Below are positions 32,860 to 43,162 of a stretch of 64,000 bases of DNA, piece by piece. The first letter of the stretch is position 1, and each line of letters opens with the position of its first letter. This DNA comes from Neoarius graeffei (taxonomy: Eukaryota > Chordata > Actinopteri > Siluriformes > Ariidae). Position numbers and translations under genes: made by a program. Under the pieces are notes generated by a model. The model was given only the letters and a program-made list of their open reading frames with translations, was not told the DNA's origin and ran no database searches. The stretch covers positions 90,021,388 to 90,085,387 of the forward strand of contig NC_083571.1 of assembly GCF_027579695.1 (NCBI RefSeq). The letters run 5' to 3'.

Positions 32860-33790
32860 CAACATCACCCACTCTTAAGGACTTGCATAAAAATAACATT
32901 GACAAATTACTAAATGAAGTCAAAACTGACCTACAGAAGTGGTCCAAGTGGCCGCTGTCATTAGCAGGCAGAGTGCAATGCATAAAGATTAACATCTTGC
33001 TGAGATTGGGGGAAAAAAATGTTTACCTCTCTTCCTGACAAAAACAATTCTTTAAAAAACTTGATCAAGTTATTTTCATTTGTGTGGGTGGGCAGGGTAG
33101 CCAGGATTAATAAAAGCACCCTACAGACAACAAGGCAGGAGGGTGGGGTGGGGTGGGGTGGGCTGGGCAGCAAATATACAAAAAATACTCAGCTGGTGGC
33201 ATGAAAAAGTGAGTTGGATTGGTGTAAAATGGAGTCCCTCTCCTGCCACACCTTCACTTGTGGCTCTGACATGCTCCCCTTTGCCACTTTCAGTTTCAAA
33301 TTATACCTCAAATCCTGTAATCTTGTCAACTTTGAAAACGTGGATACAGTTTCGCAAACATTAAGCTAAACAATCTTGTCCTTCTAGGTCCATTATGCAA
33401 TAATTTTTTACCTTCTAAACTTGACTCCGCATTTACAATTTGGAAGGAGAAAGGTATCATATGATTCCGAGACCTGTTTTTAAAGGGTACATTTGTTGAT
33501 TGAGAGTCTATCCCATAAGCATGACTTGCCCTGGACCAACTTCTTTTGCTACCTCCAGGTTCACAGTTTTATTAAAGATCATTGCAGTACTTTTCCACAT
33601 TTACCAGCAGATTTACCTAAAATTCTTGACAAACCAGAAACTTTGACGAAAATGATATCAAAGCTGTACACAGGTATTCTCCAGACTAGCCTCTCTCCAC
33701 AGATTACAGCAAAACGGGTGGGGAAAAAGAGCTTGGAATCCAACTCCAGGATCCTTGGTGGGAGAGAGCCAAATTACAAGTGAATAGCTC
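32860..33790 (+). other. Decayed L1 ORF2 C-terminal region
   Basis: Part of the L1 with no continuous frame. Recognisable pieces are DKLLNEVKTDLQKWSKWPLS-like sequence near 32900 and FKKLDQVIFICVGRVARIN-like sequence near 33050. A (GGGGT)n run lies at 33142-33162. Nothing else is seen. Confidence 0.6.
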
Positions 33791-34510
33791 CTAATCCTGT
33801 GCCCATCTTAACTTAATACAATTCAAAGTACTGCATAGAATGCATTTCAGCAAAGCAAAACTGGCAAAGATTTTTCCTGGCAATAGATGTGTCTTTGTCC
33901 CAGCTGACTTGGCACATACTTTCTGGTCATGCTCGAAGCTAACAGGGTTCTGGAAGAGCTTTTTCAGGATCATATCAGAGGTTCTAGGTGTAGCTATCAC
34001 TCCCTGTCTGCTCATTGCTATTTTTGGAGTTCCCTCAAATTATTCAGTAAGCAGACATTAAATGTTTTAGCATCTGCCTCTCTGTCTGCAGGTGTATCCT
34101 TCTACACTGGAATTTGCCTAAACCCCCAGCAGAGCAATCTTGGCAGACTGACCTAATGCCATTCCTTAAATTAGAAATCAAATTTTCACGCCGAGGGTCA
34201 ACTGAGAAATTCTATACTACATGGCAGCCTCTTCTCATATTTTGATAGTGTAGCTACAACTCCTACGGTGTAGGAGTGAATAACATTATCTGTCCAGCTG
34301 TGCTCTTGCATCAATATGAATGTACAAATGTAAAGTGGTTGAGATATTCTGTTTGAAAAGGGAAGACCAACTGGGGTGGGGGTGGGGGGATAAGGTTTTG
34401 TACGTTTTCTACTTGTTTGTATGTTTATTTGGGGGGGAAAAATCACTTGTTTGTAAAGGTCATGTAACATGTGATGGGTTTCAATAAACAGATTTAAAAA
34501 AAAAAAAAAA

Positions 34511-34981
34511 GACACCCCACTAATGCAGCATACCACATTTTTGGAAGAGCTCAAGTCTACTGGCAAAGAAAGTGTTAATGCTGTTAAATCAGCCTGTGTA
34601 TTCAGTCAGCTGTCTTACTTCCACCCAGTAACTGGGTTTCCCCCAGGTGTTTTACATGATTTCTTTGAAGGTGTTATTCCAATAGAGTTATGTTTGTGTT
34701 TTGAAAGAATTGATTTGAAAAGGGTTCATCACATTCAATGGACTGAACAGATGTGTAAAATTGTTTCCATAATTCTGATAAGGTTAACAAGTCACACCAA
34801 ATTACAAAGGCTAGCTTTTTTTTGTTACTGGAAGAATCGGTGGCAATGGACATGAAAATTGGACACTATTACGTTTACTACCTCTTATGATTGGGAGCAA
34901 TATACCAGAACACGAGCCATCATGGGAAATTTTAATGGACCTTAAAGAGATTGAGGTTGTTGTGTCTACTTCAGTTTCACA
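34511..34981 (+). pseudogene. Middle exon of the CACTA/KDZ-like DDE transposase gene
   Basis: Plus strand: DTPLMQHTTFLEELKSTG, CVFSQLSYFHPVTGFPPGVL and HDFFEGVIPIELCLCFERID. The motif GVLHDFFEG matches the GVLHDLLEG block that holds the second catalytic Asp in this transposase group. After a shift near 34840 it continues LLPLMIGSNIPEHEPSWEIL and DLKEIEVVVSTSVSQ. It directly follows the L1 poly(A). A gene-free insert/intron follows to 36190. Confidence 0.7.
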
Positions 34982-36190
34982 GGGATGAGAGTTTTCCGCT
35001 TTTCGGCGGATTTCCGCTTTGAGTAAAAAACAAGCTTTTTATATTATGCCAAATCTGTTGATTTTTTTTTTAAATTAATTTCAGGGGGTTGGGGTATGTT
35101 CCTTCATGCTGTTCAAACTAACTCCAATGATGTTTACACGTCATTTGCAAATCGCCATCTTTAGTCTTGTTTAATCTCGTTGAATGTGATGTAAAATTTG
35201 TTATCTAAATTGTTATTGGTCAAAACATTGATGTCGAGACCATCCAATCAAAACAGTTTTTACAAAGGCACCCACATCCGCTTTCTTTTATCAAAACTTA
35301 CACACGTTCATATCAAAAATACTTTCCTCTAATTGGCATTTTTTCCTCAAGATGCCGAATACTATTGACAAGCGAGATGAAGCGAAGGTACGTGAAATTG
35401 ATGCTGGTATTAAAAAAAAAAAAAGTTTAGCAAAGGAAGGCAAGAGAGCAGAAGAGAACCATGTTAGAGCATGTAAAAACACAGGAGGCGCTGGCTAATG
35501 AAAGGAAAAAAAAAGAGGACTGATGAGCTTTTGGCTTTGGCCAAGAAGCTGAAGTCTAAATGATCAAATGAAAAATTTGTTTCAAAAATAACTGGGAACT
35601 GTAAATAACAAGTGTAAATAGACATTTTCCTTTTGAAGAAAACATACAAGTGATGTGGACAATAAGACAGTCCCCATAAAATATGCATTTGTTTGATTCA
35701 ATACATTGAATATATGATAATTTGAATTATAGCTGACAGCGTTGATAACTTTAAAGTTTAAATAGACATTGTGAAGAAATGATATACAAGTAATGTGGAC
35801 CTTAGGAAAAGGTCAGTTTCCATAAGATATGAATGTTTATTTAATTCAATATATTGAATATGAAAATTTAAGTTATTAATGGAACTGTAAATAACTGAAT
35901 TTTGATGGACATTTTTTAGAAAAAGTGATGACAATAAGTAATAACCAGTCCCCATAAAATGTAGATTTTGAATTAATGCAATACACATATTGATTGATGT
36001 ATTGTTCTATATAATAGTGTTTTTATTTCAATAAGTATTAAAATGGGCATCAGGTGTTTTAACTACAGCTCAGATTGCAGGAAATAGGGTGTGTAAGGTC
36101 TCATTTTGAAAAAAAAAAATTCCCAGGGGGGTGTCCCCCCGGACCCCCCTTATTACAGATTTTCTGCTTTTTTTTTTCAATCAGGACCCA
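34982..36190. other. Intron or insert of about 1.2 kb with three degenerate tandem units
   Basis: No full gene seen. An AT-rich sequence with a Lys-rich short frame from 35352 (MPNTIDKRDEAKVREIDAGI). Three diverged copies of a unit of about 145 bases run from about 35605 to 36010; each has AATAGACATT-like, ATACAAGTGATGTGGAC-like, CAGT(C/T)(C/T)CCATAA and ATTGAATAT(A/G). A GC-rich palindrome GGGGGGTGTCCCCCC is at 36125-36139. The segment ends in a good acceptor, TTTTTTTTTTCAATCAG at 36190. Confidence 0.55.
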
Positions 36191-36757
36191 CTCATCCCTG
36201 CTTTCAGAAGATGTATTGTGTTACGTGGAAAGTAAAATATCTGACCATCAGAAGTTGCTCATTGATGCCTTTCCTGACTTTGTTAAAGCCGAAGCATCAC
36301 TTCATTGAGCATTATGTGCATCTCACTTGCTGCTTTGGACCTCTAGTAGACTTGGACACTGCGATTTGAATCTAAGCACAGCTTCTTTAAACAAGTGATG
36401 CATGATGTTAAGTGTTTCAAGAATGTGCTGCTTACACTCTCCTCTAAACACCAACAAATGATGGCACACTTCCTTGATAGCCCAAATCTGTTCAAACCAA
36501 AATTGTCCGTTGAGAAGATTAAAACATCTTTAGATGAAAAATTGAGGATGATAATTGAAAGACATTATCTACGTCAGGCTAGTGTGTCACTTGCCAAAAA
36601 TGTGTATTTATATGGGACTCAATATGTCAAGGGCATGGTGTCTGCAGGTCAATGCAGTGGACTTCCTGAGTTCTATAAGATAATGAACATTCTAGTGGAC
36701 TATGAAATCTTTCATTACTACCAAGCTATCATCTTGGTTCATGGAACATTACAGGTC
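36191..36757 (+). pseudogene. 3' exons of the CACTA/KDZ-like DDE transposase gene up to the inversion
   Basis: Plus strand from the acceptor: LLSEDVLCYVESKISDHQKL, then (frame change at about 36290) KHHFIEHYVHLTCCFGPLVD. A 2-base shift follows and RFESKHSFFKQVMHDVKCF (the Glu of RFESKH is the probable third catalytic residue), VLLTLSSKHQQMMAHFLDSP and MVSAGQCSGLPEFYKIMNIL. The last bases encode WFMEHYR and end AGGTC. The continuation SYQLIDS lies on the minus strand at 15205. No host function is proposed. Confidence 0.72.
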
Positions 36758-36875
36758 TGTGGCAGCGGGGGCGTGGTCAAGCGCCGGTCTGTGACAGGAG
36801 GGTGGAGCCGGGGAAGGTGAGTGGCAGAATCGCGACCTGCTCGAACAATGTGATGAAAGCCTCGGGGTCGTCCTG

Positions 36876-38633
36876 TTGCCCACGTCGAGCTCCAAATTAA
36901 TCGCCAAGTGGCAAGGACCCTTTGAGGTCACACGGCGAGTCGGGGACGTCGACTATGAGGTTAGGCGAACGGACAGGGATGGGGCGCTACAGATCTACCA
37001 CCTCAATCTGCTGAAACTCTGGAACGAGGAGGTCCCCGTGGTGTTGGTGTCGGTAGTTCCGGAGAAGGCGGAGCTGGGGCCGGAGGTCCAAAAAGGGTCA
37101 TTGGCATCACGTACCTCTCCGGTCCCCTGTGGAGACCACCTCTCCCCGACCCAACTCACGGAGGTCGCCCAGTTGCAGGCCGAGTTTTCGGATGTGTTCT
37201 CGCCCCTGCCCGGTCGCACTAACCTCATAGAACACCACATAGAGACGCCCCCGGGGGTGGTAGTGCGGAGCCGTCCTTATAGATTACCCGAACACAAAAA
37301 AAAAGGTGGTTCGGGAAGAACTTCAGGCCATGCTCGAAATGGGCATCGTCGAGGAGTCCCACAGTGACTGGAGCAGCCCGGTGGTCTTGGTTCCCAAGGC
37401 CGACGGCTCGGTCCGGTTCTGTGTGGACTATAGAAAGGTCAACGCGGTGTCTAAATTTGATGCGTACCCAATGCCTCGTATTGATGAGCTGCTCGATCGA
37501 CTAGGCACGGCTTGCTTTTACTCGACACTGGATTTGACAAAGGGATATTGGCAGATCCCCTTGACTCCATTATCCCGGGAAAAAACGGCCTTTTCCACAC
37601 CGTTCGGCTTACACCAGTTCGTCACACTTCCTTTTGGGCTGTTTGGGGCGCCCGCTACGTTTCAGCGGCTGATGGACCGGGTCCTCCGGCCCCACGCCAC
37701 CTATGCCGCCGCTTACCTCGATGATATCATCATTTATAGTAATGATTGGCAGCGGCACCTACAACACCTGAGGGCCGTCCTTAGGTCGCTGAGGCGGGCG
37801 GGACTCACTGCCAACCCGAAGAAGTGTGCAATTGGGCGGGTGGAAGTACGGTATCTGGGCTTCCACTTGGGCAACGGGCAGGTGCGTCCCCAAATTAATA
37901 AGACGGCAGCGATTGCGGCCTGCCCGAGGCCCAAGACCAAAAAGGGGGTGAGGCAGTTCCTGGGGCTGGCTGGCTACTATCGTAGGTTTATACCTAATTA
38001 TTCGGACGTCACCAGCCCGCTGACTGACCTCACTAAAAAGGGGGCGCCAGATCCGGTCCAGTGGACGGAGCAGTGCCAGCGGGTTTCTCTGAGGTAAAGG
38101 CTGCACTGTGTGGGGGGCCACTTTTACACTCCCCTGACTTCTCTCTCCCTTTTGTGTTGCAGACCGATGCGTCGGACAGAGGGCTGGGGGCCGTTTTGTC
38201 CCAGCAGGTGGAGGGGGAGGACCGCCCGGTCCTGTACATCAGCCGGAAGCTGTCGGTGCGTGAGGGGCGCTACAGCACAATTGAAAAAGAGTGCCTGGCG
38301 ATTAAGTGGGCGGTCCTCGCCCTCCGTTACTACCTACTGGGGCGCTCTTTCACTCTCTGTTCGGACCACGCGCCCCTCCAGTGGCTCCACTGCATGAAGG
38401 ATGCCAACGCGCGGATCACCCGTTGGTATCTGGCACTCCAACCCTTCAACTTCAAGGTGGTCCACAGGCCGGGGGCGCAGATGGTCGTGGTGGACTTCCT
38501 CTCCCGTCAAGGGGGGGGGAGTCGGCTGCGGGCCGGACGGGCGCCCGGCCTGAGTCGGGCGGTGGGGGTATGTGGCAGCGGGGGCGTGGTCAAGCGCCGG
38601 TCTGTGACAGGAGGGTGGAGCCGGGGAAGGTGA
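36876..38633 (+). pseudogene. Integrase C-terminus, RT and RNase H of the right-breakpoint gypsy
   Basis: 36876-37300: SSSKLIAKWQGPFEVTRRVG and HLNLLKLWNEEVPVV. One extra base in an A-run (about 37296) shifts to 37306-38097 with [37 protein letters not shown] and YLDDIIIYSNDWQRH. A second shift near 38085 leads to RNase H ([48 protein letters not shown]). Otherwise little decayed. Confidence 0.9.
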
Positions 38634-38874
38634 GTGGCAGAATCGCGACACCTGAGGATAATTAACCTGTGTTTGTGTGTGTGTTTTCCCAGTAACCACT
38701 CCCTATTTAAGGAGGCAGAGAGAGAGGAGAGGGAGCGCAACCCGGGACCAGACAAGTGTGTGCATGTGAATGAATGAGTGAGATACTGAAAAGTTGTAAA
38801 AATAAATCGCCTGTCTGCCTCCAAACGTTGTCCTGCCGTCCTCTGTGCTCCACCCACGCTCGATACGCGCTACA
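38571..38874 (+). repeat. LTR of the right-breakpoint gypsy
   Basis: TGTGGCAGCGGGGGC to CGCGCTACA, 304 bases. TATTTAAGGAGGC is the TATA-type box and AAAAATAAATCGCC the poly(A) signal. It is almost the same as 15599-15904 in reverse. A polypurine tract (GGCGGTGGGGGTA) lies just upstream. Confidence 0.93.
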
Positions 38875-39199
38875 ACCAGTGAATTCTAAAGGAAAATATC
38901 AGGACATCTGTTCATGAACTGAATCTCGAGAAGGTGGGTCATGCAGCAAGATGACGACCCTAAGCACACAAGTTGTTCTACTAAAGAATGGTTGAAGAAG
39001 AATAAAGTTAACATTTTGGAATGGCCAAGTCAAAGTCCTGACCTTAATCCAATTAAAATGTTGTGGAAGGACCTGAAGCGAGCAGTTCATGTGAGGAAAC
39101 CCACCAACATCCCAGAGTTGAAGCTGTTCTGTATGGAGGAATGGGCTAAAATTCCTCCAAGCCAGTGTGCAGGACTGATCAACAGTGACTGTTCAGTGT

Positions 39200-40087
39200 G
39201 CTGAGTGCAGGATGTTTAGTCATTCTTCCTCCGTCACTAGCGATAGCTCTATTAGCTTTACTTGTGATAAGTGCAGATTAGTTAGCTCTCTGACGGAGAA
39301 GATTGCAGTGCTAGAAGCGCGTGTCCAGGCTTTAGAGCAGGTTAGTGAGCGTGAGAACAGTGTAGTTTCTGTTAGGGAAAGTCTGGACGCCCTAGGTGGA
39401 GTTAGTAATCCCCCAACTCCGGCATTAGAGCCCTTACAGCAGGGCGAATGGGTGACGGCTCGGCGGCATAAGCGTAGAGCCAAAGCTACCGCTGAGGCTC
39501 ACCCACGGGAGCACCACTCCTCTCCTCGTTACGTGTCGAACAGGTTTGCTCTCCTTAGTGATGCACCCACTGAGAAACCTGAAAGAGCTCTGGTTATAGG
39601 GGACTCTATCATATGGCATGTGAAATTAGCTCAGCCTTTAGGGGCACCAGCAGCTTTAGTCAGGTGTATACCGTGAGCCAGGGCGCCGGACATAGCAGGT
39701 AATCTTAGGGTCCTAGGCAAGCACAGGTTCTCAAAGATAGTTATCCATGCAGGAGCTAATGATATACGCCTTCGTCAGTCTGAGGTTACTAAGAGTAACT
39801 TTGTAGAGGTGTTTAAATTAGCGAAGGCGATGTCCGATGCTGTAGTATGCTCTGGCCCCATCCCAATGCGGCATGGCGATGTAGCTTACAGCAGGTTATG
39901 GTCGCTGAACTGCTGGCTGTCCAGGTGGTGCTCTGAAAACAGTGTGGGCTTTACTGATAATTGGGCTAATTTTGAGGGCACTGCTGGCCTGTTAGGGCGG
40001 GACGGTATCCATCCCACTCGGGATGGTGCTGCTCTCATTTCCTGCAGCATAGGTCATAGTCTCAGAACAGGCCTAGTTAATTTCTGA
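39200..40087 (+). pseudogene. LINE ORF1, zinc-binding/SGNH-esterase protein, one stop
   Basis: VQCAECRMFSHSSSV and CDKCRLVSSL form a CxxC…CxxC zinc-binding start, followed by a coiled-coil-like stretch (EARVQALEQVSERENSV) and a basic linker (RRHKRRAKATAEAHPREHHS). The rest is an SGNH hydrolase: ALVIGDSIIWHVKLA (Ser block), IVIHAGANDIRLRQ (G-x-N-D block), DGIHPTRDGAALIS (Asp-His block). CR1-like elements are known to carry such esterase ORF1 proteins. The only lesion is TGA at 39674-39676, where the second copy has GGA. The frame is the same before and after. The initial Met is lost with the 5' end. Confidence 0.85.
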
Positions 40088-40306
40088 CAATCCAGAGCCA
40101 AGGCCAGGGAGCAGACGAACAGGCTAAACCGACTGTCTGCTAGCTGCACAGAGTCGTCACTCAGGGCCCACTACATCGAGACTGTGTCTGTTCCCTGAGC
40201 TCAACAAAAAGGTAGAAATTTTCAGAGAGTTTGTTCTAGTAACCTAATCAAGATAAAATTAGATCATACTGACTGTACAGCTGCTGCCAGCACCTTTGAT
40301 CTAAAG

Positions 40307-43162
40307 GTGGGGCTATTAAATATTAGATCTCTTACATCTAAAGCGCTAAAGGTTAATGAACTCATTACTGATCAGGAGTTTAATGTACTGTGTTTAACAG
40401 AAACATGGATTAAGCCAAATGAATATATAGCATTAAATGAAGCGAGTCCTCCTGGATACAGTTATATACACCAGCCTCGTCTAACTGGCAGAGGAGGCAG
40501 CGTCGCGGTTATTTATAACGATTATCTAGGTGTAACACAAAAACCTGGTTATAAATTTAATACATTTGAAGTTCTTCATACTCATATAATGTATGTAGCC
40601 TCGAAAAATAAGTCTACCCAGTTAATTCCATTGCTTATTATTTACAGGCCCCCGGGGCCATATTCTGAGTTTCTTTCTGAATTTGCAGATTTTATCTCAG
40701 ATCTGGTTATTTCCTTAGACAAAGCTTTAGTTGTCGGAGATTTTAATATTCACTTCGATAACCCAGAAGACCCTTTAAAAACAGCGTTTGTGTCCATCTT
40801 AGATTCAGTCGGGATTAAGCAGAATGTCATAGGACCGACCCATAATGGTGGTCACACCCTTGATCTAATACTAACATTCAGATTAAACGTAGACAATATA
40901 GTCATACTTCCACAGTCTGAAGTTATCTCAGATCATTGTCTCATCTCATTCAAAATATGTCTGAGTAATAATATATGCACCTCACCACGCTACTGTATTA
41001 AACGTACTTTCACGTCAACTACTGCACAGAGCTTTATAAATGATCTCCCAGAGTTATCAACTTTGATTGGGTCACTGTCAGCCACTGCAGAACTTGATCA
41101 GGCAACTGAATGCTTAGAGTCAACATTCCGCCATACTTTAGATAATGTAGCTCCTCTAAAAAGGAAAATGGTCAGAGACAAAAAATTAGCACCCTGGTAT
41201 AATGATGACACTCGCGCATTAAAACAGACCACTCGAAAATTGGAACGTAAATGGTGTCAAACAAAATTGGTAGTGTTCAAATTAGCTTGGAAGGAGAGCT
41301 TCCTGAAGTATAGAAAAGCTCTTAGTGCTGCGAGATCAACATATTTCTCCTCCCTAATAGAAGATAACAAAAATAATCCTAGCTTCCTATTTAATACTGT
41401 AGCAAAATTAACCAGGAATACGTCCACTATCAACACATGCACACCTGCAGTATGTAGTAGCAACGACTTCATGAATTTTTTTAATGACAAAATTGAGAAT
41501 ATCCGACAAAAAATTCAAACTACTAATTTAAGGTTAGACAATGAAAGTGACCTTGTAGTTAACAATATAACTGTATCAGATCATCAGTTAGAATGTTTTA
41601 CTCCCCTAAAAGAAACTGAATTACTTTCATTAATCTCTACATCAAAAGCCTCAACTTGCGTACTAGATCCCTTACCGACACATCTATTCAAACAGATAAT
41701 GCCTGGAGTAATTGAACCGCTTCTAAAAATAATAAATTCTTCTCTTATGATTGGCTATGTACCCAAATCCTTTAAACTAGCAGTTATCAAACCCCTGATT
41801 AAAAAACCTGACCTTGATCCCTGTCAGCTGTCCAATTATCGGCCAATATCAAACCTCCCCTTTATCTCCAAGATCCTTGAAAAAGCTGTGGCACAGCAGT
41901 TATGCTCATATTTACACAGGAATAACATCCATGAAATGTATCAGTCAGGATTTAGACCTCATCATAGCACAGAGACAGCACTGGTTAAAGGAGTAAACGA
42001 CCTACTGTTGGCGTCTGATCAGGGCTGTGTCTCGCTACTTGTGTTGCTTGACCTTAGTGCAGCATTTGACACCATTGATCATTCCATTCTTCTGGATAGA
42101 GTAGAAAATGTTGTGGGAGTTAAGGGAATGGCCCTCTCCTGGCTCAGGTCTTATCTAACTGATCGTTATCAGTATGTTGATATAAATGGTGATATTTCTA
42201 GACGTACCGAGGTAAAGTTTGGTGTTCCACAAGGTTCTGTCTTGGGTCCACTGCTTTTTTCTCTATATATGTTACCTCTGGGTGATATTATTCGTAAACA
42301 TTGTATTAGTTTCCACTGTTATGCTGATGACACACAGTTGTATGTCTCTGCAAAACCTGATGAGAGACACCAGCTTAATAGAATTGAGGAATGTGTTAAG
42401 GACATTAGACACTGGATGCTTATTAATTTCCTTCTGCTTAACTCTGACAAGACTGAAGTACTTGTGCTAGGACCACATACAGCTAGAAGTAAGTTTTCTG
42501 ATTACACAGTAACTCTGGATGGCCTTTCTGTTTCTTCACGTGCAGCAGTAAAAGACCTCGGAGTGATTATTGACCCCAGTCTTTCATTCGAAACTCACAT
42601 TGATAACATCACCCGGATAGCTTTCTTTCATCTCAGAAATATTGCAAAGATAAGAAATTTAATGTCATTGCATAATGCAGAAAAACTAGTCCATGCTTTT
42701 GTTACCTCCAGGTTGGATTATTGTAATGCCTTACTGTCTGGATGTTCCAATAAGTGCATAAACAAGCTCCAGTTAGTTCAAAATGCAGCAGCAAGAGTCC
42801 TTACTAGAACTAGAAAATATGACCACATCACGCCTGTCTTATCCACACTGCATTGGCTCCCAATCAAATTTCGTATTGATTATAAAATACTACTATTGAC
42901 CTTTAAAGCACTAAATGGTCTCGCACCACAGTACCTGAGTGAACTTCTGCTCCTCTATGACCCGCCATGCCTACTTAGATCAAAAGGTGCAGGCTATCTG
43001 CTGGTACCTCGTATAGTGAAAGCTACATCAGGGGGCAGAGCCTTTTCTTACAAAGCCCCACTGTTATGGAACAGCCTTCCAAGTAATGTTCGGGAATCAG
43101 ACACAGTCTCAGCATTTAAGTCTAGGCTGAAAACATATCTGTTTGGTCAAGCCTTTTGTTAA
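40307..43162 (+). CDS. LINE ORF2: AP endonuclease and reverse transcriptase, 951 aa, intact
   Basis: Nicks target DNA and primes reverse transcription on it. Start [20 protein letters not shown]. The endonuclease covers about residues 1-225 ([24 protein letters not shown] near 140-150; [12 protein letters not shown] near 205-215). The linker has [22 protein letters not shown] begins about residue 480: [54 protein letters not shown] (motif A), [30 protein letters not shown] (YADD near 672). The C-terminus has [20 protein letters not shown] and [20 protein letters not shown]. No frameshift or stop, and all catalytic blocks are present. The 5' UTR between ORF1 and ORF2 is about 220 bases. Activity is untested. 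Confidence 0.92.
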   Translation: MGLLNIRSLTSKALKVNELITDQEFNVLCLTETWIKPNEYIALNEASPPGYSYIHQPRLTGRGGSVAVIYNDYLGVTQKPGYKFNTFEVLHTHIMYVASKNKSTQLIPLLIIYRPPGPYSEFLSEFADFISDLVISLDKALVVGDFNIHFDNPEDPLKTAFVSILDSVGIKQNVIGPTHNGGHTLDLILTFRLNVDNIVILPQSEVISDHCLISFKICLSNNICTSPRYCIKRTFTSTTAQSFINDLPELSTLIGSLSATAELDQATECLESTFRHTLDNVAPLKRKMVRDKKLAPWYNDDTRALKQTTRKLERKWCQTKLVVFKLAWKESFLKYRKALSAARSTYFSSLIEDNKNNPSFLFNTVAKLTRNTSTINTCTPAVCSSNDFMNFFNDKIENIRQKIQTTNLRLDNESDLVVNNITVSDHQLECFTPLKETELLSLISTSKASTCVLDPLPTHLFKQIMPGVIEPLLKIINSSLMIGYVPKSFKLAVIKPLIKKPDLDPCQLSNYRPISNLPFISKILEKAVAQQLCSYLHRNNIHEMYQSGFRPHHSTETALVKGVNDLLLASDQGCVSLLVLLDLSAAFDTIDHSILLDRVENVVGVKGMALSWLRSYLTDRYQYVDINGDISRRTEVKFGVPQGSVLGPLLFSLYMLPLGDIIRKHCISFHCYADDTQLYVSAKPDERHQLNRIEECVKDIRHWMLINFLLLNSDKTEVLVLGPHTARSKFSDYTVTLDGLSVSSRAAVKDLGVIIDPSLSFETHIDNITRIAFFHLRNIAKIRNLMSLHNAEKLVHAFVTSRLDYCNALLSGCSNKCINKLQLVQNAAARVLTRTRKYDHITPVLSTLHWLPIKFRIDYKILLLTFKALNGLAPQYLSELLLLYDPPCLLRSKGAGYLLVPRIVKATSGGRAFSYKAPLLWNSLPSNVRESDTVSAFKSRLKTYLFGQAFC

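Larger units (their letters stand above)
31837..34510 (+). mobile_element. LINE-1, 3' part with RT and poly(A) tail
   Basis: Continuation of the L1 begun near 25612. RT reads TPGPDWLPSEFYKKFSTQLA, LDAEKAFDRVEW (motif A) and SRGTSQGCLLSPLLFALEP. C-terminal parts include LAHTFWSCSKLTGFWKSFF near 33910. It ends AATAAACAG followed by an A-run (34497-34510), where the DDE-type gene resumes with GACACCCCACTAATG. No target duplication was found, fitting loss of sequence on the 5' side. Confidence 0.82.
36758..38874 (+). mobile_element. Recombined Gmr1-type gypsy at right inversion breakpoint
   Basis: Starts with about 80 bases of LTR 5' end (TGTGGCAGCGGGGGC), then about 40 bases of inverted gag (CTCGAACAATGTGATGAAAG, as at 15285). 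It then jumps at CCTGTTGCCC (about 36876) to the integrase C-terminus, RT and RNase H in plus orientation, and closes with a whole LTR 38571-38874. The left flank AGGTC pairs with 15201-15205. The right flank ACCAG pairs with the Tc1 half at 15905. Gag, knuckle, protease and integrase core are missing. Confidence 0.88.

Noticed and set aside
36125..36139. A terminator hairpin (GGGGGGTGTCCCCCC)
   Set aside because: Bacterial-type terminators are not expected here; it is probably part of a transposon end.
39200..40087. A host esterase gene
   Set aside because: It is ORF1 of a LINE, repeated at 60801 in the same position before the same ORF2.
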